NCBI GenBank assembly: GCA_030345135.1
Contig: CP128386.1
Span: 3,688,547 to 3,752,546 of the forward strand
Source: Chitinophagaceae bacterium DXS
GTDB lineage: Bacteria > Bacteroidota > Bacteroidia > Chitinophagales > Chitinophagaceae
Direction: 5' to 3'
Length of the DNA: 64,000 nt
Below are positions 1 through 7,517 of the stretch, in pieces. Position 1 is the stretch's first letter; each line of letters begins with the position of its first letter. The notes under the pieces were generated by a model. The model did not search any database. It was given only the letters and a program-made list of their open reading frames with translations, and was not told the DNA's origin. Both the position numbers and the translations under genes were made by a program.

Positions 1-16
1 GGAAATTAGTCAGGCT

Positions 17-95
17 GATCGAATTGACGAAATCAGACATCATCAAATCAGCGATCAGCGATCATACATCAGGCATTAAATCTAAATCATATCAG
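17..95. repeat. ATCAG word repeat upstream of ctlX
   Basis: Degenerate direct repeats built on ATCAG, CATCA and AAATC fill the space before the first gene. They resemble in style the other word-like intergenic repeats of this window but use their own word. No promoter box stands out in it. The region is cut by the window edge. Confidence 0.5.
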
Positions 96-96
96 C

Positions 97-1017
97 ATGT
101 CAACAATTGCATCAACAATACTAATGGTCAGACCGGCAAGTTTTGGTTTTAATAGTGAAACGTCAGCCAATAATGTATTTCAGTCAAAGATATCGACTCC
201 GGCTACAGAGATTCAGCAAAAAGCTGTAGCTGAATTTGATGCTTTTGTAAAGCAACTTCGTAAAAACAAGATCACAGTGATTGTTGTTGAAGACACAACG
301 GAACCGGTAAAACCTGATGCGGTATTCCCCAATAACTGGTTCAGCACCATGCCTGATGGTAAAGTGATTGTCTATCCTATGTTCGCATCAAACAGGCGCA
401 TTGAAAAACGCGACGACATGCTTCAGGATCTAACGCACCAATATAAGGTACTGGATGTGGAAGACTGGAGCGAATTTGAAGCTGATCATATGTTTCTGGA
501 AGGCACAGGAAGCATGATAATGGATCACGACAACAAACTGATCTACGCCTGCCTCTCTGATCGTACCAACAAATCACTGCTTCAAAAATTTGCATTTGCT
601 CATGGTTATAAGGCCATTACGTTTAACGCCACAGATGAAAACAAATTCCCCGTTTATCATACCAATGTGATTATGCACCTGGGTGATGGTTATGCCGTAG
701 TATGTATGGACAGTATAAGGGAGGAGACAGAACGCATTGCAGTTCAGCAACTGTTAATCGCTTCCGGCCACGAGATCATCCCGATCACTTTTGAACAGGT
801 GAGAGCTTACGCTGGCAACATGCTCCAGGTACAAAGCGATGAAGGAAAGAAATTTACCATCCTCAGCAAATCAGCTTTTGACAGCCTGACGCAGGAACAA
901 AAAAGAATACTGAGCATTCATACAAACCTTCTGCCGATGAATATAGAAACCATCGAAACAGTTGGCGGAGGAAGCGTAAGGTGTATGATGGCGGAGATAT
1001 TTTTGGAAGGAAAGTAA
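97..1017 (+). CDS. ctlX: Citrulline-utilisation hydrolase / amidinotransferase-like protein (CtlX type)
   Basis: A 306-residue protein of the guanidino-group-modifying superfamily (arginine deiminase/dimethylargininase fold). Visible landmarks are FPNNWFS at about residues 77-83, an acidic EGTGSM segment near 135, HTN at 188-190 and GGGSVRCM at 290-297, whose Cys296 fits the catalytic nucleophile. Length and motif order match proteins annotated as CtlX in Bacteroidota. The substrate (citrulline, arginine or another guanidino/ureido compound) cannot be read from sequence. The TAA stop lies inside a GTAAGA repeat that fills the gap to the next gene. No operon partner is apparent. Probably cytoplasmic, as there is no signal peptide. 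Confidence 0.85.
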   Translation: MSTIASTILMVRPASFGFNSETSANNVFQSKISTPATEIQQKAVAEFDAFVKQLRKNKITVIVVEDTTEPVKPDAVFPNNWFSTMPDGKVIVYPMFASNRRIEKRDDMLQDLTHQYKVLDVEDWSEFEADHMFLEGTGSMIMDHDNKLIYACLSDRTNKSLLQKFAFAHGYKAITFNATDENKFPVYHTNVIMHLGDGYAVVCMDSIREETERIAVQQLLIASGHEIIPITFEQVRAYAGNMLQVQSDEGKKFTILSKSAFDSLTQEQKRILSIHTNLLPMNIETIETVGGGSVRCMMAEIFLEGK

Positions 1018-1096
1018 GAAGACGCGTAAGACATGTAAGACCGTAAGACATGTAAGACCGTAAGACAGTAAGATCGTAAGAGAGTAAGAGGGTGTA
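1014..1096. repeat. GTAAGA word repeat after ctlX
   Basis: Tandem degenerate units of the type GTAAGACC, GTAAGACAT, GTAAGATC and GTAAGAG. The first unit contains the ctlX stop codon. The same family recurs inverted at 17178-17285 and at 60385-60445. Confidence 0.8.
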
Positions 1097-1160
1097 AAAA
1101 AGATTGTTGTATCTTCAGAGATTGATAATTCAAGATGCCCAGAGCTCTAAAACAGTCGAC

Positions 1161-1805
1161 ATGATGATACATTTCTTTAAGAAGAATTTTATTCAATGGG
1201 TTGCGATTGCAGCATTATTTACCGCTGGCTCATGCAATAATTCCGGTGAAGAAAAAAAAGAGAAAGATCACATTGAAGATTCGGTTGAAACGGCCGCGGG
1301 AATAGCAAAAGATGACAGCCTTCTCATTCATGAGCAGCCTACTTCTGAATGGATTATCAATTCCCTGCAAAAAAATAAGATTGCGCCCGACAATTTGCAG
1401 CTAAAAGAATTCTGGGCAGTAGACAGCTTCAGCAAAAAACAATTCACGCCGGAAAAAGATTTCTACAATAAATACGCGCCCTTGTTGAAATGGTCCGCCG
1501 ACAGCAGCTATGTTTTGGACGAAGGAACTTACGGCGCCATTGTAACGCGCGATAAAAATGGCAATACAAAAGTGGAAGGGGGCGACGCTGATACTGAGAT
1601 CAGTTTGCTCTTCCCCAAAGAAAACAGCAAAACACAATTGATCTATTCAGGTCCTTCCTTTCACTTTATTGATGGCAAATGGTTGGACAGCACTCAGTTA
1701 GCTATGCTAACTTCTTTTGATGAAAAAGGTGGCGGTCAAAGTGACACAACACTCTGGATAATAGATGTAAAAAGTAAATTCTTTAGAAAATACCTGTGGA
1801 GATAA
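1161..1805 (+). CDS. Hypothetical lipoprotein
   Basis: A 214-residue predicted lipoprotein of unknown function. The start at 1161 is preferred because it opens directly into a signal peptide with a lipobox-like TAGSC (Cys25); an in-frame ATG at 1104 would add 19 residues that fall in upstream non-coding sequence. After the Cys comes a charged Lys/Glu linker, then a mixed alpha/beta region rich in Asp, Ser and Lys with several aromatic strands. I recognise no family or catalytic motif. It ends 52 bases before pheS, but a separate promoter-like element precedes pheS. Likely anchored in the envelope. Confidence 0.65.
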   Translation: MMIHFFKKNFIQWVAIAALFTAGSCNNSGEEKKEKDHIEDSVETAAGIAKDDSLLIHEQPTSEWIINSLQKNKIAPDNLQLKEFWAVDSFSKKQFTPEKDFYNKYAPLLKWSADSSYVLDEGTYGAIVTRDKNGNTKVEGGDADTEISLLFPKENSKTQLIYSGPSFHFIDGKWLDSTQLAMLTSFDEKGGGQSDTTLWIIDVKSKFFRKYLWR

Positions 1806-1845
1806 GCCCTTAAAACCGCACCATACACGTTACTTCAACTTTACT

Positions 1846-1853
1846 TATCTTCG
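1846..1853 (+). promoter_or_regulatory. Possible -7 box directly before pheS
   Basis: TATCTTCG fits the Bacteroidetes -7 pattern TAnnTTTG with one change and lies only four bases before the pheS ATG. No good TTTG was found at the usual distance upstream, so this is a weak call. If active, transcription would begin at or near the start codon. Confidence 0.3.
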
Positions 1854-1857
1854 CCGC

Positions 1858-2886
1858 ATGGAAGAATTGGTTCAACAAATAGAACAACTAAAACAGGAAA
1901 TTAACGAATACCAATCTGTTTCAGCCGAATTAACAGAGGCATTCCGTATTAAATATCTTGGCACCAAGGGCATTGTGAAAAACATAATGGGAGAAATGAA
2001 AAATGTGCCCAATGACCGCAAAAAAGAATTCGGCCAGATACTGAATGAGTTTAAAGTTTTTGCCGAAAGTAAATATGAGTTTCTGAAAGAGAGTACGAAT
2101 GGCTCAACCAAGGCAAGTGCAACAATAGACTGGAGCCTCCCCGGCGACCCGGTTGGCGTAGGCTCGCGTCACCCCTTAAGCCTTGTTCGTAACCAGATCG
2201 TTTCAATATTTAAGCGTCTTGGTTTCGCTGTTGCTGAGGGACCGGAGATTGAAGATGACTGGCACAACTTCGGAGCAATGAACCTTCCGGAAGATCATCC
2301 GGCTAGAGACATGCAGGACACTTTTTATATTCATAAAGATCCTTCCTGGTTGTTACGTACACACACCAGCAGCGTTCAGGCACGCGTAATGGAAAAACAA
2401 AAGCCACCGATCAGGGTTATTTGCCCGGGTCGTGTTTACCGCAACGAAACGGTGAGCGCAAGAGCCCATTGTTTCTTCCACCAGGTTGAAGGATTATATA
2501 TTGATGAGCATGTAAGCTTTGCTGATCTTAAACAGACACTTTACTTCTTTGTACAGGAAATGTTCGGCAAAGATGTAAAAGTTCGCTTCAGGCCTTCTTA
2601 TTTCCCTTTTACTGAGCCAAGCGCAGAAATGGATATCAGTTGCCTTATCTGCGGAGGTGAAGGTTGTAATGTTTGCAAGCACACCGGCTGGGTAGAGATC
2701 CTGGGAAGCGGCATGGTGCATCCGAAAGTGTTGGAAAACTTTGGAATCGACCCCAATAAATATACCGGCTTCGCGTTTGGTATGGGCGTTGAACGTATTG
2801 CGCAATTGAAATACCAGGTGAATGATCTTCGCCTGTATTCTCAGAACGACATTCGCTTTTTGAAACAATTCACCGGAGCGGTGTAG
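1858..2886 (+). CDS. pheS: Phenylalanine--tRNA ligase alpha subunit
   Basis: Class II aminoacyl-tRNA synthetase catalytic subunit that charges tRNA-Phe as an alpha2beta2 complex with PheT. The 342 residues contain an N-terminal coiled coil (about 1-85), motif 2 around GRVYRNETVSARAH with FHQVEG, and motif 3 GMGVERIAQLKYQVNDLR near the C-terminus. A four-Cys segment (CLICGGEGCNVC) in the core looks like a zinc-knuckle insertion. Length is normal. pheT is not adjacent, so the subunits are encoded apart. A terminator follows at 2942-2974. Confidence 0.97.
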   Translation: MEELVQQIEQLKQEINEYQSVSAELTEAFRIKYLGTKGIVKNIMGEMKNVPNDRKKEFGQILNEFKVFAESKYEFLKESTNGSTKASATIDWSLPGDPVGVGSRHPLSLVRNQIVSIFKRLGFAVAEGPEIEDDWHNFGAMNLPEDHPARDMQDTFYIHKDPSWLLRTHTSSVQARVMEKQKPPIRVICPGRVYRNETVSARAHCFFHQVEGLYIDEHVSFADLKQTLYFFVQEMFGKDVKVRFRPSYFPFTEPSAEMDISCLICGGEGCNVCKHTGWVEILGSGMVHPKVLENFGIDPNKYTGFAFGMGVERIAQLKYQVNDLRLYSQNDIRFLKQFTGAV

Positions 2887-2928
2887 GGAAAGCTGAAAGC
2901 ACAAAGCCTAAAGCTTAAAACTTTACAT
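2886..2928. repeat. AAAGCCTAAAGC word repeat after pheS
   Basis: Short run of AAAGC / CCTAAAGCTTAAAAC units starting right after the pheS stop. Inverted units (TTTAGG, TTGAGCTTTAAGC) return at 3281-3332, so the two runs could pair. Confidence 0.55.
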
Positions 2929-2941
2929 GATATAATTAAAG

Positions 2942-2974
2942 AGCCTGAACATAGCGATGTGTTCGGGCTTTTTT
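2942..2974 (+). terminator. Intrinsic terminator of pheS
   Basis: Ten-base-pair stem AGCCTGAACA/TGTTCGGGCT with one G-U pair and an 8-base loop, followed by a run of six T. It sits 56 bases after the pheS stop. Confidence 0.8.
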
Positions 2975-3027
2975 GTGTTTCATATTAACTCATTGAAAAC
3001 CGCTCTTTTGCAAAGTCGTGAGGTTAA

Positions 3028-3130
3028 TGTCCTGCGGACAACAATAACCGCTCGATGATTATCCTCTATTGAGATTAATTCCCGACGGGAAAGCATACAC
3101 TACCCGACACACATATTGCCCGTAGGGGCA
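3028..3130. repeat. Cluster of three short GC-rich stem-loops
   Basis: Three perfect 5-bp hairpins with tiny loops lie in 100 bases: TGTCC-TGC-GGACA (3028-3040), TTCCC-GAC-GGGAA (3079-3091) and TGCCC-GTAG-GGGCA (3117-3130). None carries a T run, so they are not terminators. The rest of the 2.9-3.4 kb gap holds no coding signal I can support. Confidence 0.6.
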
Positions 3131-3280
3131 TAAAGCGCAATAGAATAGACGAAAAAATAATTCTTTTTTGTCCGTAGAACATCAAACAAACATCAATCAA
3201 TCTCCGCTCAATTATCGATATATAATTAATTGATCAAGACCAACCGAATGGCGCAATTTCTCGATGTCATCGCCAGGCCT

Positions 3281-3332
3281 GGCGCTTTAGGTTTTGAGCT
3301 TTAAGCACTTTACTTTAAGCTTTTTCCAACAC
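3281..3332. repeat. GCTTTAGG / GAGCTTTAAGC word repeat
   Basis: Inverted counterpart of the run at 2886-2928, built on GCTTTAGG, TTGAGC and TTTAAGC. It is followed by TACCTTCG (3342-3349), a possible -7 element for the peptidase gene. Confidence 0.5.
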
Positions 3333-3375
3333 TTTCGCCGTTACCTTCGTGCCTTAATTTCCAAATGAATTTAAT

Positions 3376-4563
3376 ATGTTAGAGAAAAAACTATTGCTTG
3401 TAGCTGCGTTTATGTCAGCCGGAGCATTTGCAATGGCACAGGACAACCTGGTCAACTCTCTGAGTAGCAATACGAGCGTGGATGCAAAGGCGAAATTCAC
3501 ATTCACCCCAATTATTAATGTTGAAAGAACTTCCATTAAAAACCAGGGAAGCAGTGGCACCTGCTGGAGTTATTCAGGTAATTCATTTCTTGAATCAGAA
3601 ATGATCCGCACAGGTAAACAAACGGTTGACCTGAGTGAGATCTACACGGCACGTTGCGTATATATCGAAAAAGCCAAGAATTACGTCCGCATGCATGGAG
3701 CGGTTAGCTGGGGTGATGGCGGAGAACTGCACGATGTTATCAATATGTATGAGCGCTATGGTGCGTTACCTCAATCTGTTTATACAGGCTTGAACTATGG
3801 CACCTCCATCAACAAGTTTGGAGAAATGCAGGATGCACTGAAAGGAATGCTGGATGGCATTATTAAAAATGCAAACGGTAAACTTACGCCTAACTGGCTT
3901 CCGGCTTTTACCGCTGCATTGGATGCATACCTGGGTAAAGTGCCGGAACAATTTGAATACAAAGGAAAGACTTACACTCCACAAACATTCGCCAAAGAGG
4001 TGGTAGGATTACAACCGGCAGATTACATCGAAATGACCTCCTTGGAAGATCAACCATTCTATAAAAAAGTATTTCTTCCTATTCCGGATAACTGGGCGTT
4101 TGAATATGCCTACAACATTCAAATGAATGATATTACCGGCGTTATAGACAATGCATTAAAAAATGGTTATTCAGTTGGATGGGCATCCGATGTCAGTGAG
4201 AAATACTTCAGCTGGAAAAATGGTGTTGCTTACGTACCAGAGAAAGATTTTGAAGCGATGACCGAGCAGGAAAAGAAAGATATGTTCGACGGCCCTAAAC
4301 CGGAAAGAGTAATCACACCGGAGTTGCGCCAAACTGCTTTCGACAATTACACTACAACGGATGATCATGGTATGCAGATTGTCGGCACTGCAAAAGATCA
4401 GAACGGAAAGGAATATTATATCGTGAAAAATTCCTGGGGCGAGACAAACGATTACAAAGGCTACCTGTATGTAAGTAAGAATTTTGTGCTGTATAAAACA
4501 ACCGGCATTATGGTTCACAAAAATGCCATTCCGAAGGAGTTGAAGGGGAAGATGGGAGTTTAG
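3376..4563 (+). CDS. Exported C1-family cysteine peptidase (aminopeptidase C / bleomycin hydrolase-like)
   Basis: Papain-superfamily peptidase of 395 residues with an N-terminal Sec signal peptide (cleavage near AFAMAQ, about residue 22). The active site is complete: QGSSGTCW gives the oxyanion Gln57 and nucleophile Cys63, DDHGMQI gives His331, and VKNSWGE gives Asn352. The wide spacing between Cys and His resembles the bleomycin hydrolase (C1B) branch rather than ordinary papains. Proteins of this kind are periplasmic or secreted in Bacteroidota. The gene appears monocistronic, with a strong terminator about 200 bases downstream at 4764-4797. Confidence 0.9.
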   Translation: MLEKKLLLVAAFMSAGAFAMAQDNLVNSLSSNTSVDAKAKFTFTPIINVERTSIKNQGSSGTCWSYSGNSFLESEMIRTGKQTVDLSEIYTARCVYIEKAKNYVRMHGAVSWGDGGELHDVINMYERYGALPQSVYTGLNYGTSINKFGEMQDALKGMLDGIIKNANGKLTPNWLPAFTAALDAYLGKVPEQFEYKGKTYTPQTFAKEVVGLQPADYIEMTSLEDQPFYKKVFLPIPDNWAFEYAYNIQMNDITGVIDNALKNGYSVGWASDVSEKYFSWKNGVAYVPEKDFEAMTEQEKKDMFDGPKPERVITPELRQTAFDNYTTTDDHGMQIVGTAKDQNGKEYYIVKNSWGETNDYKGYLYVSKNFVLYKTTGIMVHKNAIPKELKGKMGV

Positions 4564-4665
4564 TTTAGTTGACAGTAGATAATTGACAACTGAAATGAAG
4601 GATGAGTAAATCGGCAGATGCGCGAATGGGAAAATATGTAAATGTGCGAATCTGCAAATGTCAGG
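4561..4665. repeat. TTGACAGTAGATAATTGAC / GTGCGAATCTGC word repeats
   Basis: Starts at the peptidase stop codon with a TTGACA-type word, then changes to units such as GATGCGCGAATGG and GTAAATGTGCGAATCTGC. The second word returns inverted at 4846-4953, bracketing the terminator at 4764-4797. Confidence 0.7.
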
Positions 4666-4763
4666 GCTGATGAAGGAATTGGAAGACAGCAATATTCAAT
4701 AAAAATGGAATGACAGATAGGAAATGATTATCTCAGCCAGTGGAATTAACCGATAGAAGAAAG

Positions 4764-4797
4764 AAAAAGGTTTACGTTATCATGCGTAAACCTTTTT
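4764..4797. terminator. Bidirectional intrinsic terminator between convergent genes
   Basis: Thirteen-base-pair stem AAAAAGGTTTACG/CGTAAACCTTTTT with an 8-base loop. An A tract on one side and a T tract on the other make it usable from both strands, serving the peptidase gene on + and the GNAT gene on -. Confidence 0.85.
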
Positions 4798-4845
4798 TAT
4801 TTAAAAGCTCTTTGCCACATGAATAAAAAGGAAATTAACCGGCAC

Positions 4846-4953
4846 GTCGTTCGCACATACGCACATTTTCCCATTCGCCCATTTACATATTCGCACATAC
4901 GCACATTCACACGCACACATTGTCAATTGTTAACTTTCAATTTTCAATTATTA
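4846..4953. repeat. TTCGCACATACGCACAT / TTTCAATTTTCAATT word repeats
   Basis: Degenerate units of TTCGCACATA, CCCATTCGCCC and CATTTACATA, then TGTCAATTG and TTTTCAATT. On the minus strand the run begins exactly at the stop codon of the GNAT gene (the TGA is part of TTGAAAATTGAAA). Confidence 0.75.
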
Positions 4954-5399
4954 TAAGCGTTCGGATTGTGCAATTGCATAAACCGTTGCGTTTGTGCATC
5001 AGTAAATCTGGTCCAGCCGAACTGTTCATACAAACCGTGGGCATCAAGTGTACCCAGAAGCCAACGTCGCAGTCCCTGCATATCGGGATGGTTCATCATT
5101 GTAGTCATCAGCCATTTTGATAACCCAGCTCCGCGGTGTTCAGGCAAAATAAATACATCTGCCAGGTAAGCAAAGGTTGCTTTATCTGTAACCAGCCGGG
5201 CAAAGCCAACCTGTGCATCATTATAATACAGACCAAAGCAAAATGAGTTATCAATAGATCGCCTTACAACGTCAAGTGGGATGTTTTTAGCCCAATAAGA
5301 CTTAACGGAAAGGTATTGATGAATCACCTCAATCTGCAGCTTCTGCTTATCCGTACTTATCGTATAAGCAGGATTGTTCTGGTTTACAAAAGTCTCCAT
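4944..5399 (-). CDS. GNAT-family N-acetyltransferase
   Basis: A 151-residue single-domain acetyltransferase. The acetyl-CoA pyrophosphate loop is seen in LPEHRGAGLSKWL at about residues 84-96 (R/QxxGxG/A), preceded by strand LADVFI and followed by LGTLDAHGLYEQFGW, typical of the GNAT C-terminal half. Substrate unknown. It is the downstream partner of the pseudouridine synthase gene at 5416 (16 bases apart, same strand), so co-transcription is likely. The stop codon coincides with the start of an intergenic repeat. Confidence 0.85.
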   Translation of the reverse strand: METFVNQNNPAYTISTDKQKLQIEVIHQYLSVKSYWAKNIPLDVVRRSIDNSFCFGLYYNDAQVGFARLVTDKATFAYLADVFILPEHRGAGLSKWLMTTMMNHPDMQGLRRWLLGTLDAHGLYEQFGWTRFTDAQTQRFMQLHNPNAYNN

Positions 5400-5415
5400 G
5401 TTTATATTACGTTGT

Positions 5416-6003
5416 TTATTCTCCGAATAGTTTTTTGTACATCGTCTTTTTGGAAAGCATCACCATCTCCCCCGGCTTTAATTTGCCAAGCTCAACTTGC
5501 TCGATCCTGTAACGGATAAGTCTTAAAGTAGGAAAGCCAACTTTCGCTGTCATTTTTCGTACCTGCCTGTTCTTTCCTTCTGTAAGAATCAGGTTGATCC
5601 AGGGTGCCGGTATATGAGCCCGGAAACGTATTGGCGGATCTCTTTCCTCTACCTCAGGAGCTTCACCAAACAACTTTGCCTGGCAAGGTTTGGTGGTATA
5701 TATTTTTCCTTCTACATTAATCTCCACTCCGTTAGAAAGTTGCGTCAATGCATCCTCCGTAATAGCTCCGTCAACCTGTGCCCAGTATTCTCTTTCGTGC
5801 TCAAATTGAGGTTGCAAAAGACGATGATTCAACTGCCTGTCATTAGTAAGAATCAATAATCCTTCACTATCATAATCCAATCTCCCAACAGGATAAACGT
5901 CTGTGGGCACATCAAAGAAATCCTTCAGTGTTTGCTTGTCTTCTTTTGTTGAAAACTGTGATAGTACCTGGTAAGGTTTGTGGATAATAAAGTAGTGATT
6001 CAT
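5416..6003 (-). CDS. rRNA pseudouridine synthase, RluE/RsuA type
   Basis: A 195-residue pseudouridine synthase without an S4 domain, as in RluE. The catalytic Asp is in GRLDYDSEGLLILTND at about residues 40-55, and GKNRQVRKM near 143-151 is the conserved RsuA/RluB/E/F motif. The start is supported because HYFIIHKPYQVLSQF is the usual beginning of RluE proteins. The likely target is 23S rRNA, by family knowledge. A terminator-like hairpin with a T tract ends three bases before the ATG, which may place the gene under premature-termination control (see findings). Confidence 0.88.
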   Translation of the reverse strand: MNHYFIIHKPYQVLSQFSTKEDKQTLKDFFDVPTDVYPVGRLDYDSEGLLILTNDRQLNHRLLQPQFEHEREYWAQVDGAITEDALTQLSNGVEINVEGKIYTTKPCQAKLFGEAPEVEERDPPIRFRAHIPAPWINLILTEGKNRQVRKMTAKVGFPTLRLIRYRIEQVELGKLKPGEMVMLSKKTMYKKLFGE

Positions 6004-6006
6004 AGC

Positions 6007-6033
6007 AAAAAAAAATCCCGCTGAAGCGGGACT
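6007..6033 (-). terminator. Terminator-like hairpin in the leader of the pseudouridine synthase gene
   Basis: On the minus strand the stem AGCGGGA/TCCCGCT (7 bp, 2-base loop) is written with its T tract of nine T directly before GCT-ATG of the 5416-6003 gene. No minus-strand gene lies immediately upstream, as the next gene to the right is on +. It may be a leader terminator rather than an end-of-gene signal. Confidence 0.65.
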
Positions 6034-6238
6034 TTGTTATATGGATGGGTTAGTAAGTACCGGGAACTTAAATTCCCATCACAATATTAAAAAGAGTTTT
6101 TACCAATACAAAAAAAAATAGCAACTATTTTATTCACATTTTTTTTTACTGATGTGAATTGTAGTATACTCCACGCGTGCAAAACAGGTGATTAGCAACA
6201 TGCGTTATTGCACACCATCATCTATGTTCAAAATGTAC

Positions 6239-6277
6239 ATCTTCTGAAACATTGATGAATAAAGGGTTTCAGAAGAT
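6239..6277. repeat. Dispersed palindromic element, copy 1
   Basis: Perfect 12-bp inverted repeat ATCTTCTGAAAC/GTTTCAGAAGAT with a 15-base loop ending in AAAGG. The sequence AAAGGGTTTCAGAAGATT is shared exactly with the hairpin at 59354-59394, so this is one of two copies of a dispersed palindrome. The remainder of 6034-6426 is AT-rich, with no gene seen. Confidence 0.65.
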
Positions 6278-6426
6278 TGATTGTATGAGTATATGACGTT
6301 GATCTGCTACACAACAACAACCTTAAATGGTTTTAAGGTTGTTTGTTTTTAAGCTTCATGTCCAATATTAAATTTTACAAATCAGCCTTTCCAAATGCTA
6401 CCTTTGAGGCCGAAAAATTAAATTTT

Positions 6427-7383
6427 ATGCTTTTTCCATCACCGGTAAGTTTAGAAGAGATCGCTTCATTGATCAAAGCAGAAGTTATAGGAGACACCAC
6501 GGCACTTGCAAAAGGCATCAACGAAATTCACAAGGTTGAAGCTGGTGATCTTTGTTTTGTAGATCATCCAAAATATTACGATATCTGTCTTAACAGCAAC
6601 GCCACACACATCATCATCAATACCAAAGATGTAAACGTTCCTGAAGGAAAAAATTTGCTGTTCACAGCCGATCCTTTTGAAGCATACCTGGCCATTGTTA
6701 ACCACTTCCGTCCTTTTACAAAAGCGACCTCTGCTGTTAACGAAAAAGCAGCAATCGGAGAGAACACGATTATTATGCCGAATGTATTCGTTGGCAAAGA
6801 GGTTACTATCGGAGATAACTGCGTGATCCATCCTAACGTAAGCATAATGGACTACACTGTTATCGGCAATAACGTAGTTATCCAGGCAGGTTCTGTAATT
6901 GGCAGCGACGCGTTTTACTACAATACAAAGAAAAACAGGGACGTCTGGTACAAGCGGATGCAGAGCTGCGGTAATGTAATAATTGAAGACGATGTGGAGA
7001 TTGGAGCAGGTTGTACAATTGACCGTGGAGTTACCGCTTCAACATTTATAGGCCAGGGAACCAAGATGGATAACATGGTACATATCGGACACGATACTTA
7101 TGTAGGCAAAAATTGTCTTTTTGCAGCACAGGTTGGTATAGCCGGTGCTACGGTTATCGAAGATGGCGTGACCTTGTGGGGACAAGTTGGCGTTAGCAAG
7201 ACGCTTACCATCGGAACCAATGCAGTAGTGTTGGCGCAGAGTGGAGTACCCTCATCATTAGCCGGTAATAAAACTTACTTTGGATATCCCGCGGAAGACG
7301 CATCTCAAAAAAGAAGGGAACTCGTTTGGATTAAACGCATTCCTGAAATGTGGGAGAAGCTGAAGAAAATAAAAGTAGATTAA
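6427..7383 (+). CDS. lpxD: UDP-3-O-acylglucosamine N-acyltransferase (LpxD family)
   Basis: Left-handed beta-helix acyltransferase of the LpxD family, adding the second 3-hydroxyacyl chain in lipid A synthesis. The N-terminal uridine-binding domain (about 1-100) has the usual GINEIHKVEAGDLCFVDHP; the hexapeptide-repeat domain follows, with MVHIGHDTYVG carrying the expected catalytic His. I place the start at 6427 (318 residues) because MLFPSPVSLEEIA aligns with typical LpxD N-termini; in-frame ATGs at 6358 and 6343 would add 23 or 28 atypical residues. Bacteroidota often carry two LpxD-like proteins, so this could be the second paralogue. Confidence 0.85.
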   Translation: MLFPSPVSLEEIASLIKAEVIGDTTALAKGINEIHKVEAGDLCFVDHPKYYDICLNSNATHIIINTKDVNVPEGKNLLFTADPFEAYLAIVNHFRPFTKATSAVNEKAAIGENTIIMPNVFVGKEVTIGDNCVIHPNVSIMDYTVIGNNVVIQAGSVIGSDAFYYNTKKNRDVWYKRMQSCGNVIIEDDVEIGAGCTIDRGVTASTFIGQGTKMDNMVHIGHDTYVGKNCLFAAQVGIAGATVIEDGVTLWGQVGVSKTLTIGTNAVVLAQSGVPSSLAGNKTYFGYPAEDASQKRRELVWIKRIPEMWEKLKKIKVD

Positions 7384-7439
7384 AACAGCGCCGCAGCTGT
7401 TGGGTGAAATTTGAATACCATTATGGTCACACTTTATAG

Positions 7440-7474
7440 AAAGATCACCAGCTTAGCTAGTTGGTGATCTTTTA
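7440..7474. terminator. Bidirectional terminator between lpxD and the epimerase gene
   Basis: Stem AAAGATCACCAGCT paired with AGTTGGTGATCTTT (G-U allowed) with a 5-base loop and flanking T and A runs. It separates two convergent genes. Confidence 0.8.
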
Positions 7475-7517
7475 TTTAACGGTGAAATTATTTGTGAAGC
7501 CAATACGCAATCATCCC

